A DNA stretch of 64,000 nucleotides from Kineosporia sp. NBRC 101731 (GCF_030269305.1 NZ_BSTC01000023.1:16433-80432), one strand, 5' to 3'. Positions 44,900-54,328 are shown, counted from the first letter of the stretch. Notes: a model not told the origin generated them from the sequence alone. Numbers and translations are program-made.

Positions 44900-45535
44900 T
44901 CAGCCCACGGTGGTCTCCGAGGCCTTCACCGTCGTCGACGTGCCCGCGTACACGGCCCGCCAGGTGCGCTTGCCGATCTTCTTCTTGAGCAGCTGGAACT
45001 TCCCGGCCGCGTCGGTGGTGGCCGTGCCCGCGCTCACCCATTTCCCGGTGCTCAGGGCCTTGTACTGGATGGTGATCTTCTGCTGGGCGACGGGACCCCA
45101 GACCAGGTCCTGCGGGTTGAGGCTCACCCGGTACAGCCGTCCGTAGACGAGCCGCCCCGTGCCCTCCTGGTACGCGTCCACCCCGATGATCGAGTCCCGT
45201 AGCACCCGGAACGTGGCGTTGCACCTGCTCCCGTCCCGGGTGACACGGACGGTGTGCTGGCCCGCGTCGCGGTTGCGGAAGTCTTCCCGGTCGAAGACCC
45301 GTACCGGGGCCTCGTCGGTGACCTTCAGCTGAAGGCCCGCCGAGATCGATCCGGCCGAAACCGACTGCAATTTCCAGTCCTTGGCGCCGGAAACCGTGAA
45401 CGTGACCTGATGCGGCTCGTCCGACACGACAGCCTGCGTGGGGGCGACGGTGCAGGTGGCCGCACCGGCCGGGGTGGCGGGGGCCACGACGGCGGTGGCG
45501 GCCAGCAGTACGGCAAAGATGCCTGATTTCTTCAC
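44900..45535 (-). CDS. Secreted hypothetical protein with Ig-like fold
   Basis: This 211-residue protein starts at ATG 45535. The signal peptide is MKKSGIFAVLLAATAVVAPA with probable cleavage at GAA. The mature part is beta-rich with two Cys (TCTVAP and SRCNATF) that could pair. The C-terminal half, VSAGTATTDAAGKFQLLKKK then WRAVYAGTSTTVKAS, is the common actinobacterial secreted repeat module related to Ig-like domains. No catalytic residues are seen. Function unknown. Confidence 0.8.
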   Translation of the reverse strand: MKKSGIFAVLLAATAVVAPATPAGAATCTVAPTQAVVSDEPHQVTFTVSGAKDWKLQSVSAGSISAGLQLKVTDEAPVRVFDREDFRNRDAGQHTVRVTRDGSRCNATFRVLRDSIIGVDAYQEGTGRLVYGRLYRVSLNPQDLVWGPVAQQKITIQYKALSTGKWVSAGTATTDAAGKFQLLKKKIGKRTWRAVYAGTSTTVKASETTVG

Positions 45536-45658
45536 GTTCGGGATCCTATGAACTCGCTGGGGCTGCCGGGGTGTAAATGACTGGACCGTTACCTGACCTG
45601 CACGTCATGCTCGACCCGAACTTACCGCTGGGGTGAGACATGACTGGGAGGTGGCAAG

Positions 45659-46846
45659 GTGACAGTGCAGCGTCTGGGAGAGAAGATCTTCAACTGGGCG
45701 AGCATCCTGGAGGAGAAGACGCGGGAGCAAGCCGTCCGCGCCTCCCAGATGCCCTTCATCTTCCCGCATCTCGCGTTGATGCCCGACGCCCACCTGGGCA
45801 AGGGGGCGACCGTCGGCTCGGTCATCCCGACCGACCGGGCGATCATCCCGGCCGCCGTCGGGGTGGACATCGGCTGCGGCATGATCGCGGTGCGCACGCA
45901 GTGGAGCGAGGACCAGATCCGGGCCCAGGGCGACCTGAGTGTGCTACGGATCGCGATCGAGCGCGAGATACCACTGTCGGCAGGCGGTTACAACACCGAG
46001 GCGCGCACGGTCGAGCCGGTGGTCGCGGAGCGTCTGACGGTGCTGGAGACGAAGGCCGAGAAGGCTGGTTTCGATCCCACCTCCTACACCGGGAAGTGGA
46101 AGCGGCAGCTGGGTAGCCTCGGGTCGGGTAACCACTTCATCGAGGTGACGGCGGACGAGACCGGAACCGTCTGGCTGTTCCTGCACTCGGGTTCGCGGGG
46201 CGTGGGAAACCTGATCGCGCAGAAGCACATCAAGGTGGCCCGGGCCCAGATGGAGAAGTGGCACATCATCCTGCCCGACCTCGACCTGGCCTACCTGGTG
46301 CAGGACACGGACGAGTTCTGGTCGTACATCAACCAGATGCGCTGGGCGCAGGACTTCGCGCTGGCCAACCGGGAGGAGATGATGCACCGGCTGATGCTGT
46401 GCGTCGCCGACTTCATGGGTGAGCCGGTGCAGGACCTCGAGCTGATCAACTGCCATCACAATTTCACGCAGCAGGAGAACCACTACGGCAAGAACCTCTG
46501 GATCAGCCGGAAGGGTGCGATCCAGGCCGACGAGGGCCGGCCGGGCCTGATCCCGGGGTCGATGGGCACGGCCAGCTACGTGGTGACGGGCAAGGGCAAC
46601 AAGCTCTCGCTCAACTCCTCGCCGCACGGTGCGGGCCGGAACTTCTCCCGTACCGCGGCCCGGAAGAAGTTCAGCATCGACGACCTGCGGGTCGCGATGA
46701 AGGGCATCGAGTACCGGGACACGGACGCGTTCATCGACGAGATCCCGGCAGCGTACAAGGACATCGACCAGGTGATGGCCGACGCCGCCGACCTGGTCGA
46801 GGTGCAGCACACGCTGCACCAGATCCTGAACGTCAAGGGAGACTGA
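45659..46846 (+). CDS. rtcB: RtcB 3'-phosphate RNA ligase
   Basis: This 395-residue enzyme starts at GTG 45659 with GGGAGG upstream. RtcB joins 2',3'-cyclic phosphate or 3'-phosphate ends to 5'-OH ends using GTP and Mn2+. The manganese site includes GVDIGCGM (Cys), GSGNHFIEV and NCHHNFT; SMGTASYVV and SSPHGAGR (the guanylated His) complete the active site. There is no RtcA, archease or RtcR neighbour, so it is an orphan repair ligase here. A perfect hairpin follows the stop. Confidence 0.95.
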   Translation: MTVQRLGEKIFNWASILEEKTREQAVRASQMPFIFPHLALMPDAHLGKGATVGSVIPTDRAIIPAAVGVDIGCGMIAVRTQWSEDQIRAQGDLSVLRIAIEREIPLSAGGYNTEARTVEPVVAERLTVLETKAEKAGFDPTSYTGKWKRQLGSLGSGNHFIEVTADETGTVWLFLHSGSRGVGNLIAQKHIKVARAQMEKWHIILPDLDLAYLVQDTDEFWSYINQMRWAQDFALANREEMMHRLMLCVADFMGEPVQDLELINCHHNFTQQENHYGKNLWISRKGAIQADEGRPGLIPGSMGTASYVVTGKGNKLSLNSSPHGAGRNFSRTAARKKFSIDDLRVAMKGIEYRDTDAFIDEIPAAYKDIDQVMADAADLVEVQHTLHQILNVKGD

Positions 46847-46859
46847 CAAACACCGCAGG

Positions 46860-46895
46860 GTGGACGTCTGTGCGTACGTGCGCACAGACGTCCAC
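46860..46895. terminator. Bidirectional hairpin between rtcB and GGDEF gene
   Basis: GTGGACGTCTGTGCG pairs perfectly with CGCACAGACGTCCAC over 15 bases around TACGTG. It sits between convergent genes. There is no T-run, but stem strength favours termination. Confidence 0.8.
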
Positions 46896-46917
46896 CATGC
46901 GTGTCGGGCAGGGTCTG

Positions 46918-49900
46918 TCAGGCCGGGGTCGTCGGTAGCCGCCGGAGGTCGAGCTCCGGCAGCGGCACCGGCTGCCCGTAGAGCGGCCCCTGGCCCTGGT
47001 GTACTCCCAGGCCACCCAGCCGGTCGGCCTGCTCCTGGTGATCGACGCCGTCGGCGATCAGGAGCAGATCCAGGCCCGGGGTCATGGCGATCGTGCCGGC
47101 CAGCACCCGGGCGGCCCGGCTCTGCGGATCGGCCGTGGTCAGCGACTCGTCCAGCACGATCGAGCCGATGGGCAGGTGGGTCAGGAGACCCAGCCCGCTC
47201 GGACCCGAGCCGAATGCGTCCAGGCCGATGCCCACGCCGAGATCGGTGATGCGGCCGAGAATGCCGGCCGCAGCGGGCAGGTCGTTCACCGGGCGGGTCT
47301 CGGTGAGGTGCAGCACCAGGGCTCGGCCGGGCAGTTCGTGGCGTCGCAGGGTGCGCTCGACCACGATCGCGAGGCGCTCGTCGGTGATGTACGACGCGTT
47401 CAGCGGCACGTGGGCGGTGAGGGTGTCCCAGGCCGGGGCCTTGCGCAGCAGGGCGATGTCGTGGCAGATCGCGTCGAAGAGGCGCTCTTCCAGCGCTCTT
47501 CGGAGACCGGCGTGCTCGGCGGCGGCCATCAGTGAGTCCGGGGTCATCAGGCCGTGCACCGGGTGGCGCCACCGCACCGTTGACGAGAGAGCTTGCAGTT
47601 TACCGGTCTTCAGGTCGATCACCGGGCGGTACAGCACGTCGATGTGGTCGAGCGAGAGCGTGGCCAGCTGTTCGGCGCGCTCCAGGGTGTCGTCGGTCGG
47701 GCCATCTGGATCGTCAGGATCAACAGCATCAACAGAGGACGAGGCGATCGCTCCGGCGCTCGGTCTCGCTTTCTGCTTCAGTTCGGTGGCCCGGCTGAAC
47801 GGGATGATCTCGGCCTCCGGCCGGGTGCCGGCGCGCACTTCGGCCTCGATCTGTAGCGCCTCGAAAGCACGCATCTGCGCGGCATTCCGTTCGGACGCGC
47901 GGCGCTCGGACTCCTCGTACTCGGCCATCCAGCGCTCGGTGTCGCGTTGCGTGGCGGCGACGAGTTTCTCCTTCTCCGCCTCCTTCGCGTCTTCCGGCGA
48001 GGGCACCGGCCTGGGCGGCTCCGGCCGGGCCTGGCCGGACGCGCGGTAGACGGCGGCCGGGGTGGTCAGCCCGCCGGTCACCGGACGGGACCCGGGGCGG
48101 GGGATCGGCCCGGTCTGCGGGTCCATCACGCGGGGCAGCCCGGGAGGGGGAGCCGGTGAGCCGACCGGTGGCGGCGGTGCCGCGTCCTGCGCTCGTTGTT
48201 GTTCCGGGACGGTCTGTTCCGGAGGTGCCGCCGGGTCGAACAGGGGCAGGTAACGGTCCTGGCCGGTGCGATCGCCGGAACCGGTGCGGAAGGTGACCAA
48301 CTGGTTCTTGCCTCGTCTCTTGGCCGCGTACATCGCTTGGTCGACGCCCGCGAGCAGACTTTCGGGGGATGCGTCGGGGGCCACCCGGTCCAGCACGGCG
48401 ACTCCGACGCTGGCCCCGACCCGCACCCGTGCCTCCTGGCCGTGATGCGTGAGCTGAAAAGGTTTTCCGACCGACGCGAGGATCCGGCGCCCGATCACGT
48501 CGGGCCCCTCGGTGGCGTCTTCCATCAGGACGGCGAACTCGTCGCCGCCCAGCCGGGCGACCGTGTCACCGGGGCCCACACAGTCTCGCAGCCGGTCGCC
48601 CACCGCGCGCAGCAGGTCGTCGCCGACGGTGTGGCCGAGGCGGTCGTTCACCGCCTTGAAGTCGTCGAGATCGCAGAAGAGCAGACCGAGGGGCCGCCCG
48701 CCCCGGATGGCATGGCGCAGTCGCTGATCGAACAGCGCGCGATTGGGGAGACCGGTGAGGGAATCGTGGAAGGCCTGGGCGCGCAGCCGATCCTGGCTCT
48801 CACGCAACTCGGCCACCAGACGGACGTTGTCCAGCCCGGTGGACAGCTGCCGCAGCACGACGGCCACCACCAGAGCGGTGGCCAGGGCGGTCTCGACCGG
48901 ATCGAGAGTCGACCGGGTCAACAGCTGCCCGGCCACCAGGAAGGAGGCGAGTGTCAGTGGCAGGTAGGGCAGCCGGTGGAAGAGACGGTCCAGGGGCGCG
49001 GTGCCGGGTGTTGTGCTGGGCGTTTTGCTGGGCGTTGTGCCGGGCGGGTTCCCGGGGTGGCGTGGACGGGTATCGGTGAGGGCCCCGCCGGCGACGAGAA
49101 CCAAGCCGGCGAGAACGGTCAGGTCGATCAGGGTCTGCGCCACGGGGGTGGCGGGGCGGCCCGCGTGACTGTCGGCCACCGCGACGGCCACCAGCCCGAA
49201 GCCGAGCAGGGCCGGTGCCGGGGTGTGGTCCGGAGCGTGGTCCCGGGAACGGGCACGGTCAGGGGTGCGGAAGAGGGCGATCAGGAGCACCAGCACGACG
49301 AGCGCGAGGTCGGCCAGCGAGGCGGTGAGTTGGAGGGCGCCCTCCCGGACCGCGGAGCGCAGCGAGGTGACCCAGAAGAGCAGGAACAGCGAGCCGATCA
49401 CGACGATCGTGTCGAGCGCGAACACGACCTGGGCGAACGGGCGGCCAGCCTTCTCGGCCGGCCGGTGGCGGTGCGGCGAGGGACGGTGCGACGACCGACG
49501 GAGCGTGGACCGACGGGACGGCGCGGTCCGGAGCGCGGGGAGGACCAGTGCGGGGAGGCCGAGTGCGGGCAGGGCGAGTGCGGGCAGGGCGAGCACGGGC
49601 AGAACCAGCCGGCCGGCGTCGGCCAGGGCGGGGGAGCCGACGTGGTGACCGATCAGCTGGGTCGTGGTCCAGATACCCGTGCCGCCGGCCAGCAGGAGGC
49701 GCCAGTTACGGTCGCCGGCCGGGCCACGGGCTGCGGGGCGCCAGGTGTGCAACAGGCAGCCCGTGGCCAGGCCGCCGGCGAGCACCCGGTTCACGTCGTC
49801 GAGCGTGTGGTCGGCGAAGTCGTCGAGCAGGCCGGTGAGGGAGATGACGGTGAGACCGGCGAGGGCCATCCCGACGATCGTGACGATGCCGGTGACCGGC

Positions 49901-50034
49901 AGGCCGAACCTGGTCACGCCCGACGGGTTCACGCCCGCCTGATTCAACCCCGGCAAGGGGGCGCTGCCGGGAGGGCCGTCGGTGACCGCGGGGGAGAGGG
50001 CATCAGGTATCGAACGGCCAGGTATCGAGCCCAC
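46918..50034 (-). CDS. Membrane GGDEF protein with degenerate EAL domain
   Basis: This 1038-residue protein starts at GTG 50034 with GGGAGGG close by. Several membrane segments in residues 45-330 include a run of LPAL repeats. The GGDEF domain is intact (LLFCDLDDFKAVND, RLGGDEFAVLM), but the I-site Arg is missing (GPGD). A Pro-rich linker of about 250 residues follows. The EAL domain has lost key residues: EAL is SST (SSTVRW), DDFGTG is DAFGSG, KID is VLD and AEGVE is ADGVD. It is probably an active cyclase with a c-di-GMP-sensing or inert EAL module. Confidence 0.9.
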   Translation of the reverse strand: MGSIPGRSIPDALSPAVTDGPPGSAPLPGLNQAGVNPSGVTRFGLPVTGIVTIVGMALAGLTVISLTGLLDDFADHTLDDVNRVLAGGLATGCLLHTWRPAARGPAGDRNWRLLLAGGTGIWTTTQLIGHHVGSPALADAGRLVLPVLALPALALPALGLPALVLPALRTAPSRRSTLRRSSHRPSPHRHRPAEKAGRPFAQVVFALDTIVVIGSLFLLFWVTSLRSAVREGALQLTASLADLALVVLVLLIALFRTPDRARSRDHAPDHTPAPALLGFGLVAVAVADSHAGRPATPVAQTLIDLTVLAGLVLVAGGALTDTRPRHPGNPPGTTPSKTPSTTPGTAPLDRLFHRLPYLPLTLASFLVAGQLLTRSTLDPVETALATALVVAVVLRQLSTGLDNVRLVAELRESQDRLRAQAFHDSLTGLPNRALFDQRLRHAIRGGRPLGLLFCDLDDFKAVNDRLGHTVGDDLLRAVGDRLRDCVGPGDTVARLGGDEFAVLMEDATEGPDVIGRRILASVGKPFQLTHHGQEARVRVGASVGVAVLDRVAPDASPESLLAGVDQAMYAAKRRGKNQLVTFRTGSGDRTGQDRYLPLFDPAAPPEQTVPEQQRAQDAAPPPPVGSPAPPPGLPRVMDPQTGPIPRPGSRPVTGGLTTPAAVYRASGQARPEPPRPVPSPEDAKEAEKEKLVAATQRDTERWMAEYEESERRASERNAAQMRAFEALQIEAEVRAGTRPEAEIIPFSRATELKQKARPSAGAIASSSVDAVDPDDPDGPTDDTLERAEQLATLSLDHIDVLYRPVIDLKTGKLQALSSTVRWRHPVHGLMTPDSLMAAAEHAGLRRALEERLFDAICHDIALLRKAPAWDTLTAHVPLNASYITDERLAIVVERTLRRHELPGRALVLHLTETRPVNDLPAAAGILGRITDLGVGIGLDAFGSGPSGLGLLTHLPIGSIVLDESLTTADPQSRAARVLAGTIAMTPGLDLLLIADGVDHQEQADRLGGLGVHQGQGPLYGQPVPLPELDLRRLPTTPA

Positions 50035-50370
50035 GCTGCCCTCCCTCGCCCTGGCCGGTTACACCGAGTGCAGCTTCGAACACAGCATAAGGAGTGAATG
50101 CGGTCCGATGCCCGATAAACCCGAAAGAGTTTTATACCGGACGCGGGTCACCCCGGCCGTTTCCGCGCGGACTTCCGGGTATGCGGGCGGGTGCGGTGTG
50201 GTAGCGGCCTGACCGCGGTGGGCAACAGTTGGCGATCGGCCGGGCCGGGCGGCCCCTCCCTTGCCCAAGGCTGTCGGTGCCTGCCCGTAGGCTGTGCCGC
50301 GCAGATCTTCGAGGTGATGTCGGCCTTGCGGGTGTGTGACCGGGGGAGATCGTCGGAGGAGGAACTACAG
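50035..50370. other. Divergent promoter region
   Basis: No gene is supported in this 336-base gap between the GGDEF gene (minus) and the phosphatidyltransferase gene (plus). Positions 50080-50145 are AT-rich (AGCATAAGGAG, GTTTTATACC), likely holding the minus-strand promoter. TAGGCT near 50288 may be a -10 for the plus operon. Confidence 0.4.
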
Positions 50371-51045
50371 GTGGGAGAGAACCCGGTGGGCGGCGCACGG
50401 GTGCTCAACATCCCTAACCTGCTCAGTTTCGGCCGTCTGATGCTCGTTCCGGTGTTCGCCGTGCTGATCGTGACCGGCCATGTCGGCTGGGCGATCGCCG
50501 TGCTCGTGGTCAGTGGTTTCACCGACTACCTCGACGGCACGCTGGCGCGGCGCTGGGGGCAGACCACCCGGCTCGGGCAGATGCTCGACCCGATCGCCGA
50601 CCGTCTCTACATCCTCACCACCCTGCTGGGCCTGGCCTACCGTGAGGTGATCCCGTGGTGGCTGGTGCTGCTGCTGATCGCCCGCGACGCGGTACTCGTC
50701 GGCTCACTGCTGCTGATGACGGCCGACGAGCGGCGCCCGCTGGAGGTCAGCTTCCTCGGCAAGGCCGCCACCGCCTGCCTGCTCTACGCCTTCCCCCTGC
50801 TGCTGCTCGGTGACGTCGACGGCCGGGTCGCCGATGTCGCGCAGCCCGTCGGCTGGGCCTTCGCCTGGTGGGGCACGTCGCTGTACTGGTGGTCGGCCCT
50901 GCTGTACCTGCGTCAGGCGTCCGCCGTGCTGGCCCGCCGCGACCGGCTGCGCACGCGTCCGCCCGGCAGTTCGTCAGCCGCTACCGCTCCGGGCCGCAAT
51001 GCCGGAAAGACTGCCGGCAAGACCGCTGGAAAGACCGCCGGATGA
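50371..51045 (+). CDS. CDP-alcohol phosphatidyltransferase (Rv1822/PgsA2-like)
   Basis: This 224-residue membrane enzyme starts at GTG 50371 with GGAGGAGGAA upstream. The diagnostic motif DG-x2-AR-x8-G-x3-D-x3-D reads DGTLARRWGQTTRLGQMLDP. About six hydrophobic segments follow. The C-terminus is a low-complexity AGKTAGKTAG run. In M. tuberculosis the gene at this place (Rv1822) is annotated pgsA2. It would make phosphatidylglycerol-phosphate or another CDP-DAG-derived lipid. The stop overlaps the next ATG (ATGA). Confidence 0.9.
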   Translation: MGENPVGGARVLNIPNLLSFGRLMLVPVFAVLIVTGHVGWAIAVLVVSGFTDYLDGTLARRWGQTTRLGQMLDPIADRLYILTTLLGLAYREVIPWWLVLLLIARDAVLVGSLLLMTADERRPLEVSFLGKAATACLLYAFPLLLLGDVDGRVADVAQPVGWAFAWWGTSLYWWSALLYLRQASAVLARRDRLRTRPPGSSSAATAPGRNAGKTAGKTAGKTAG

Positions 51046-51920
51046 CGGCCACTCCCTCCCGGCCGCTCGACGCCTCGATGACGCTGCTGCGTGAGGTGAT
51101 GGAGCGGCCGCTCGATCCCGGCTACGCGGCGGCGGCGTCGCACCCGCACCCACGTACCCGGGTGCGCACCGCCCTGACGCTGGTGCTCTCGATCGTCGCG
51201 GGCGCCGGGTTCGTCGTGGCGGTCGGCTCGATCCGGGTGCCGCAGCGTGAGTCGGAGAAGGTCAGCCAGGAGCTGCGGCAGGAGATCGAGCGTCGCGGCG
51301 ATGCGGTCGACCAGCAGGAGCAGCGCAACGCCGACCTGTCCGCCTCGATCACGGCGTCGCAGCAGGCGCTGCTCGGTACCCGGGGCGCGGCCCTCAGCCG
51401 GCAGGTGCGCGACCTCGGGGCCCTGACCGGGGAGATCGCGGTCGGTGGCAAGGGCCTGACGGTCACGCTCGACGACGCGCCCGGCCGCGAGGAGGTCGGC
51501 GGCGACCCCCGTTCCGACACCGACTACTACGAGGGCGTGGTGCTCGACGCCGACGTGCAGGTGGTGGTCAACGGGCTGTGGGCCGCCGGGGCCGAGGCGA
51601 TCTCGATCAACGGTGAGCGACTGACAGCCGTGTCGGCGATCCGCTCGGCCGGCGAGGCCATCCTCGTCGACTTCCGTCCACTCGTGCCGCCGTACGTCGT
51701 GTCGGTGATCGGTGACCAGGCGAAGCTGCAGACCGGCTTCGCCGAGGGCCCGGCCGGGCCGTACGTGCAGTCACTGCGTGACAACAACGGCATCAAGGTC
51801 GACATCGCCCGGGCAGACGACCTGACCCTGCCCGGGGCCGGTCAGTTCGTGCTGCGGAAGGCTGACCCGGTAGAAGAGAGCCCCGCACCGGAAGCATCAG
51901 ACACTGGAGGACACACGTGA
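51042..51920 (+). CDS. DUF881 protein (Rv1823-like)
   Basis: This 292-residue protein starts at ATG 51042. One membrane segment (TLVLSIVAGAGFVVAVGS) is followed by a coiled coil (RESEKVSQELRQEIERRGDA) and the DUF881 domain: GLTVTLDDAP, the VNGLWAAGAEAISINGERL core and PPYVVSVIGD. The family occurs beside sbp in actinobacteria and is related to YlxW. It is likely an extracytoplasmic envelope protein. The stop overlaps the sbp GTG by 4 bases. Confidence 0.9.
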   Translation: MTATPSRPLDASMTLLREVMERPLDPGYAAAASHPHPRTRVRTALTLVLSIVAGAGFVVAVGSIRVPQRESEKVSQELRQEIERRGDAVDQQEQRNADLSASITASQQALLGTRGAALSRQVRDLGALTGEIAVGGKGLTVTLDDAPGREEVGGDPRSDTDYYEGVVLDADVQVVVNGLWAAGAEAISINGERLTAVSAIRSAGEAILVDFRPLVPPYVVSVIGDQAKLQTGFAEGPAGPYVQSLRDNNGIKVDIARADDLTLPGAGQFVLRKADPVEESPAPEASDTGGHT

Positions 51921-52249
51921 TCGCGGCGATCGGTCTGCTCATCGGGGTGGTGGCCGGCCTCGTGCTGCAGCCCGAGGTCCCGCTCTGGTTGCAGCCCTAC
52001 CTCCCGATCGCCGTGGTGGCGGCGCTGGACGCGGTGTTCGGCGGTGTGCGGGCCCTGCTCGACGGCATCTTCGACGACCGGGTCTTCATCGTGTCGTTCC
52101 TGTCCAACGTGGTCGTGGCCGCGCTGATCGTGTTCCTGGGTGACCACCTGGGTGTCGGCGCGCAGTTGTCCACCGGCGTCGTGGTGGTGCTGGGCATCCG
52201 GATCTTCTCCAACGCGGCCGCGATCCGCCGGCACATCTTCAAGGCCTGA
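51917..52249 (+). CDS. sbp: Small basic protein Sbp (DUF1290)
   Basis: The product has 110 residues from GTG 51917. Three membrane segments (IAAIGLLIGVVAGLVL, IAVVAALDAVFGG, NVVVAALIVFLGD) and a short basic tail (RRHIFKA) match the YlxV/Sbp family. The highly conserved GGVRALLDGIFDDRVF loop is present. It always sits between two DUF881 genes in actinomycetes (Rv1824). Function unsettled; an envelope or division role is often proposed. Confidence 0.92.
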   Translation: MIAAIGLLIGVVAGLVLQPEVPLWLQPYLPIAVVAALDAVFGGVRALLDGIFDDRVFIVSFLSNVVVAALIVFLGDHLGVGAQLSTGVVVVLGIRIFSNAAAIRRHIFKA

Positions 52250-52250
52250 G

Positions 52251-53921
52251 ATGACGACCGACGATGGGAACACCCAGAATCAGCAAGACCCTCAGGACCA
52301 CGAGGACACCCGACCGATCCCCGTGACTCCCGCGACCCCGGCGCCCCCCGCGACCCCGGCAGGCCGGGCCCGGCCCGGCTCTGACCCGGGGGCCGTGGCG
52401 GCAGGTGAACCCGACCCCACCCGAAGGGACGCGGAGAGCGGCGTGAACGAGGACGACCCGGAACGGTCCGCTGCGTCCGGGGAGCCGGCCCCCCAGGACG
52501 GCCCGGGGCTCAGCCGCCCGGAGTCGGGTCGCCCAGGGGCCGGTCGCCCGGAGCCCGATCGCGAAGGCCCCGATCTCCCCGGGCTTCGTCCAGAGCTTCG
52601 TCCCGGGCTTCGTCCTTCAGCCGGCCGGACACGGGTGATCCGGCCCGCGGGCGGGCGTCGTCCCGCGCAGTCGCACTCGTCCGGGAGCTCGGGTTCGGGG
52701 CGCCTGGCGCCAGGAAACCCGGCCGCCGAGGAACCGCGGTCCGCAAGCCCGGAGCCCGGAAGTCCGGTGCCCAGGAACCAGGAGCCTGGACGTCCGGTGT
52801 CCGGTAGCCCGGAGTCCGGAAGTTCGGTGCCCAGGAACCAGGAGCCCGGACAGCCGGTGTCCGGAAGCCCGGAGCCCGGACAGCCGGCACGGTCGGTGCG
52901 ACCCGACCCGGCCGCCTCGTCCGGTAGAGCTCGGGACGAGAGGGCTCCCGGGGAGGTGCGCACTTCGTCCACCATGGGGGCCACCCAGGGGACCGGGCCT
53001 ACCGACCCCGACACCACTCAACCCGCAACTCAGCCCGCAACTCAGCCCGCACCGACCCGGGGTGAGGACCCCCGGCCGTCACAGGCCCCGTCCACCGTTC
53101 GGGCCGGCTCTGCCATGGCCGACGCCGGATCCGCACTGCCGGAGGGCGGTGGTTCGGAGCCGCTGCGCGGCAGCGATGCTGAATCCGCGGCGCAGCCGGA
53201 ACCGGTCAGCCCACGGGCCCGGCCGGCCCCACTGACCCGGCTGACGAGGGGGCAGCTGCTGGCGGCCCTTCTGCTGGCGGCGCTCGGGTTCGGGCTGGTG
53301 GTGCAGGCGAACCAGACGAAGTCCGGTGACCTCTCGTCGCTGAGTCAGAGCGAGCTCGTGCGCATCCTCGACGACGTCAGCAGACAGGGCGAACGGCTCG
53401 ACGCCGAGGCCCGCGACCTGGAGCAGACCCAGAGTGACCTGCGGTCCGGCACCGACCGGGCGGCCGCGGCGGAGAAGGCGACCCGCGAGCGCCTGAGTGT
53501 GCTGGGAATCCTCGCGGGGACCGAGCCGGCGCAGGGGCCGGGGATCACGATCAAGATCGAGGACCCGCAAGCTCTGGTCGATTCGGCCACGCTGCTCGAC
53601 ACTGTGCAGGAACTGCGGGACGCGGGGGCCGAGGCGATCCAGTTCGGGCAGGTGAGAGTGGTGGCGAGTACCTCTTTCACCGACCCGGACACGGGCGGCG
53701 CCATCGTCACGGACGGCGTCGAGCAGTCACCGCCCTACCGGATCGTCGCCATCGGTGATCCGGCCACCATGGAGTCTGCCCTGAACATCCCCGGTGGCGT
53801 GCTGGAGACGCTGCACCAGGTGGGTGCTAGCGGTACGGTTGCGCGCAGGCAAGATCTCACCGTGTCCGCGGTGCGAGAGGTCACCAGCCCGACCTACGCC
53901 GTGCCCCGTACCGAGAACTGA
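52251..53921 (+). CDS. DUF881 protein with long repeat-rich N-terminus (Rv1825-like)
   Basis: This 556-residue protein starts at ATG 52251. The first 325 residues are Pro, Gly, Ser and Glu-rich and disordered, with a 20-residue repeat (SPEPGSPVPRNQEPGRPVSG) in two and a half copies. A membrane segment (GQLLAALLLAALGFGLVV) and coiled coil (GERLDAEARDLEQTQSDL) lead into the DUF881 domain: ITIKIEDP, LRDAGAEAIQFGQVRV, PPYRIVAIGDPATM. M. tuberculosis Rv1825 is about 290 residues, so the N-terminal extension is lineage-specific. Terminates just before gcvH. Confidence 0.9.
   Translation: MTTDDGNTQNQQDPQDHEDTRPIPVTPATPAPPATPAGRARPGSDPGAVAAGEPDPTRRDAESGVNEDDPERSAASGEPAPQDGPGLSRPESGRPGAGRPEPDREGPDLPGLRPELRPGLRPSAGRTRVIRPAGGRRPAQSHSSGSSGSGRLAPGNPAAEEPRSASPEPGSPVPRNQEPGRPVSGSPESGSSVPRNQEPGQPVSGSPEPGQPARSVRPDPAASSGRARDERAPGEVRTSSTMGATQGTGPTDPDTTQPATQPATQPAPTRGEDPRPSQAPSTVRAGSAMADAGSALPEGGGSEPLRGSDAESAAQPEPVSPRARPAPLTRLTRGQLLAALLLAALGFGLVVQANQTKSGDLSSLSQSELVRILDDVSRQGERLDAEARDLEQTQSDLRSGTDRAAAAEKATRERLSVLGILAGTEPAQGPGITIKIEDPQALVDSATLLDTVQELRDAGAEAIQFGQVRVVASTSFTDPDTGGAIVTDGVEQSPPYRIVAIGDPATMESALNIPGGVLETLHQVGASGTVARRQDLTVSAVREVTSPTYAVPRTEN
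52741..52890. repeat. 60-bp tandem repeat in DUF881 gene
   Basis: Two full 60-base units (52741-52800 and 52801-52860) and a half unit follow one another at about 90% identity. They keep the frame and encode a 20-residue Pro/Gly/Ser/Glu repeat on the cytosolic side. Confidence 0.85.
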
Positions 53922-53941
53922 GAAAGGACCATGAGGACGCA

Positions 53942-54328
53942 GTGAGCGATTTCGAGTACCCCGACGACCTGAAGTACACCACCGACCATGAGTGGGTAAA
54001 GGTCGACGGCAATGTCGTCCGGGTCGGCATCACCGCGTTCGCCCAGGAGGCGCTCGGTGACATCGTCTATGTCACCCTGCCCGACCAGGACGCGCAGGTG
54101 GAGTCCGGCACGACGTGCGGCGAGGTGGAGTCCACCAAGAGCGTGAGCGACGTGTACGCCCCGGTGACGGGTACGGTGACGCAGCGGAACGAGTCGCTCG
54201 ACACCACACCTGAGCTGGTCAATTCCGACCCGTACGGCGAGGGCTGGATGTTCGAGGTCACCGTGCCGGACGCGACAGCCCTCACGGGTTTGCTCAGCGC
54301 GGCCGAGTACCAGTCCCAGCTCGACTGA
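53942..54328 (+). CDS. gcvH: Glycine cleavage system H protein
   Basis: This 128-residue lipoyl carrier starts at GTG 53942 (GAAAGGACC lies 20 bases upstream). The lipoylated Lys is K66 in EVESTKSVSDVYAPVTG. The N-terminal YTTDHEWVKVDG and C-terminal GWMFEVTVPD strands complete the fold. It shuttles the aminomethyl group between GcvP, GcvT and GcvL. gcvP lies 4.3 kb downstream; gcvT and lpd are not in the window. Confidence 0.96.
   Translation: MSDFEYPDDLKYTTDHEWVKVDGNVVRVGITAFAQEALGDIVYVTLPDQDAQVESGTTCGEVESTKSVSDVYAPVTGTVTQRNESLDTTPELVNSDPYGEGWMFEVTVPDATALTGLLSAAEYQSQLD

Noticed and set aside
48196..50097. A 633-codon plus-strand frame over the GGDEF gene
   Set aside because: The minus-strand gene has intact GGDEF motifs. 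The plus product is repetitive Glu/Gly/Gln sequence.
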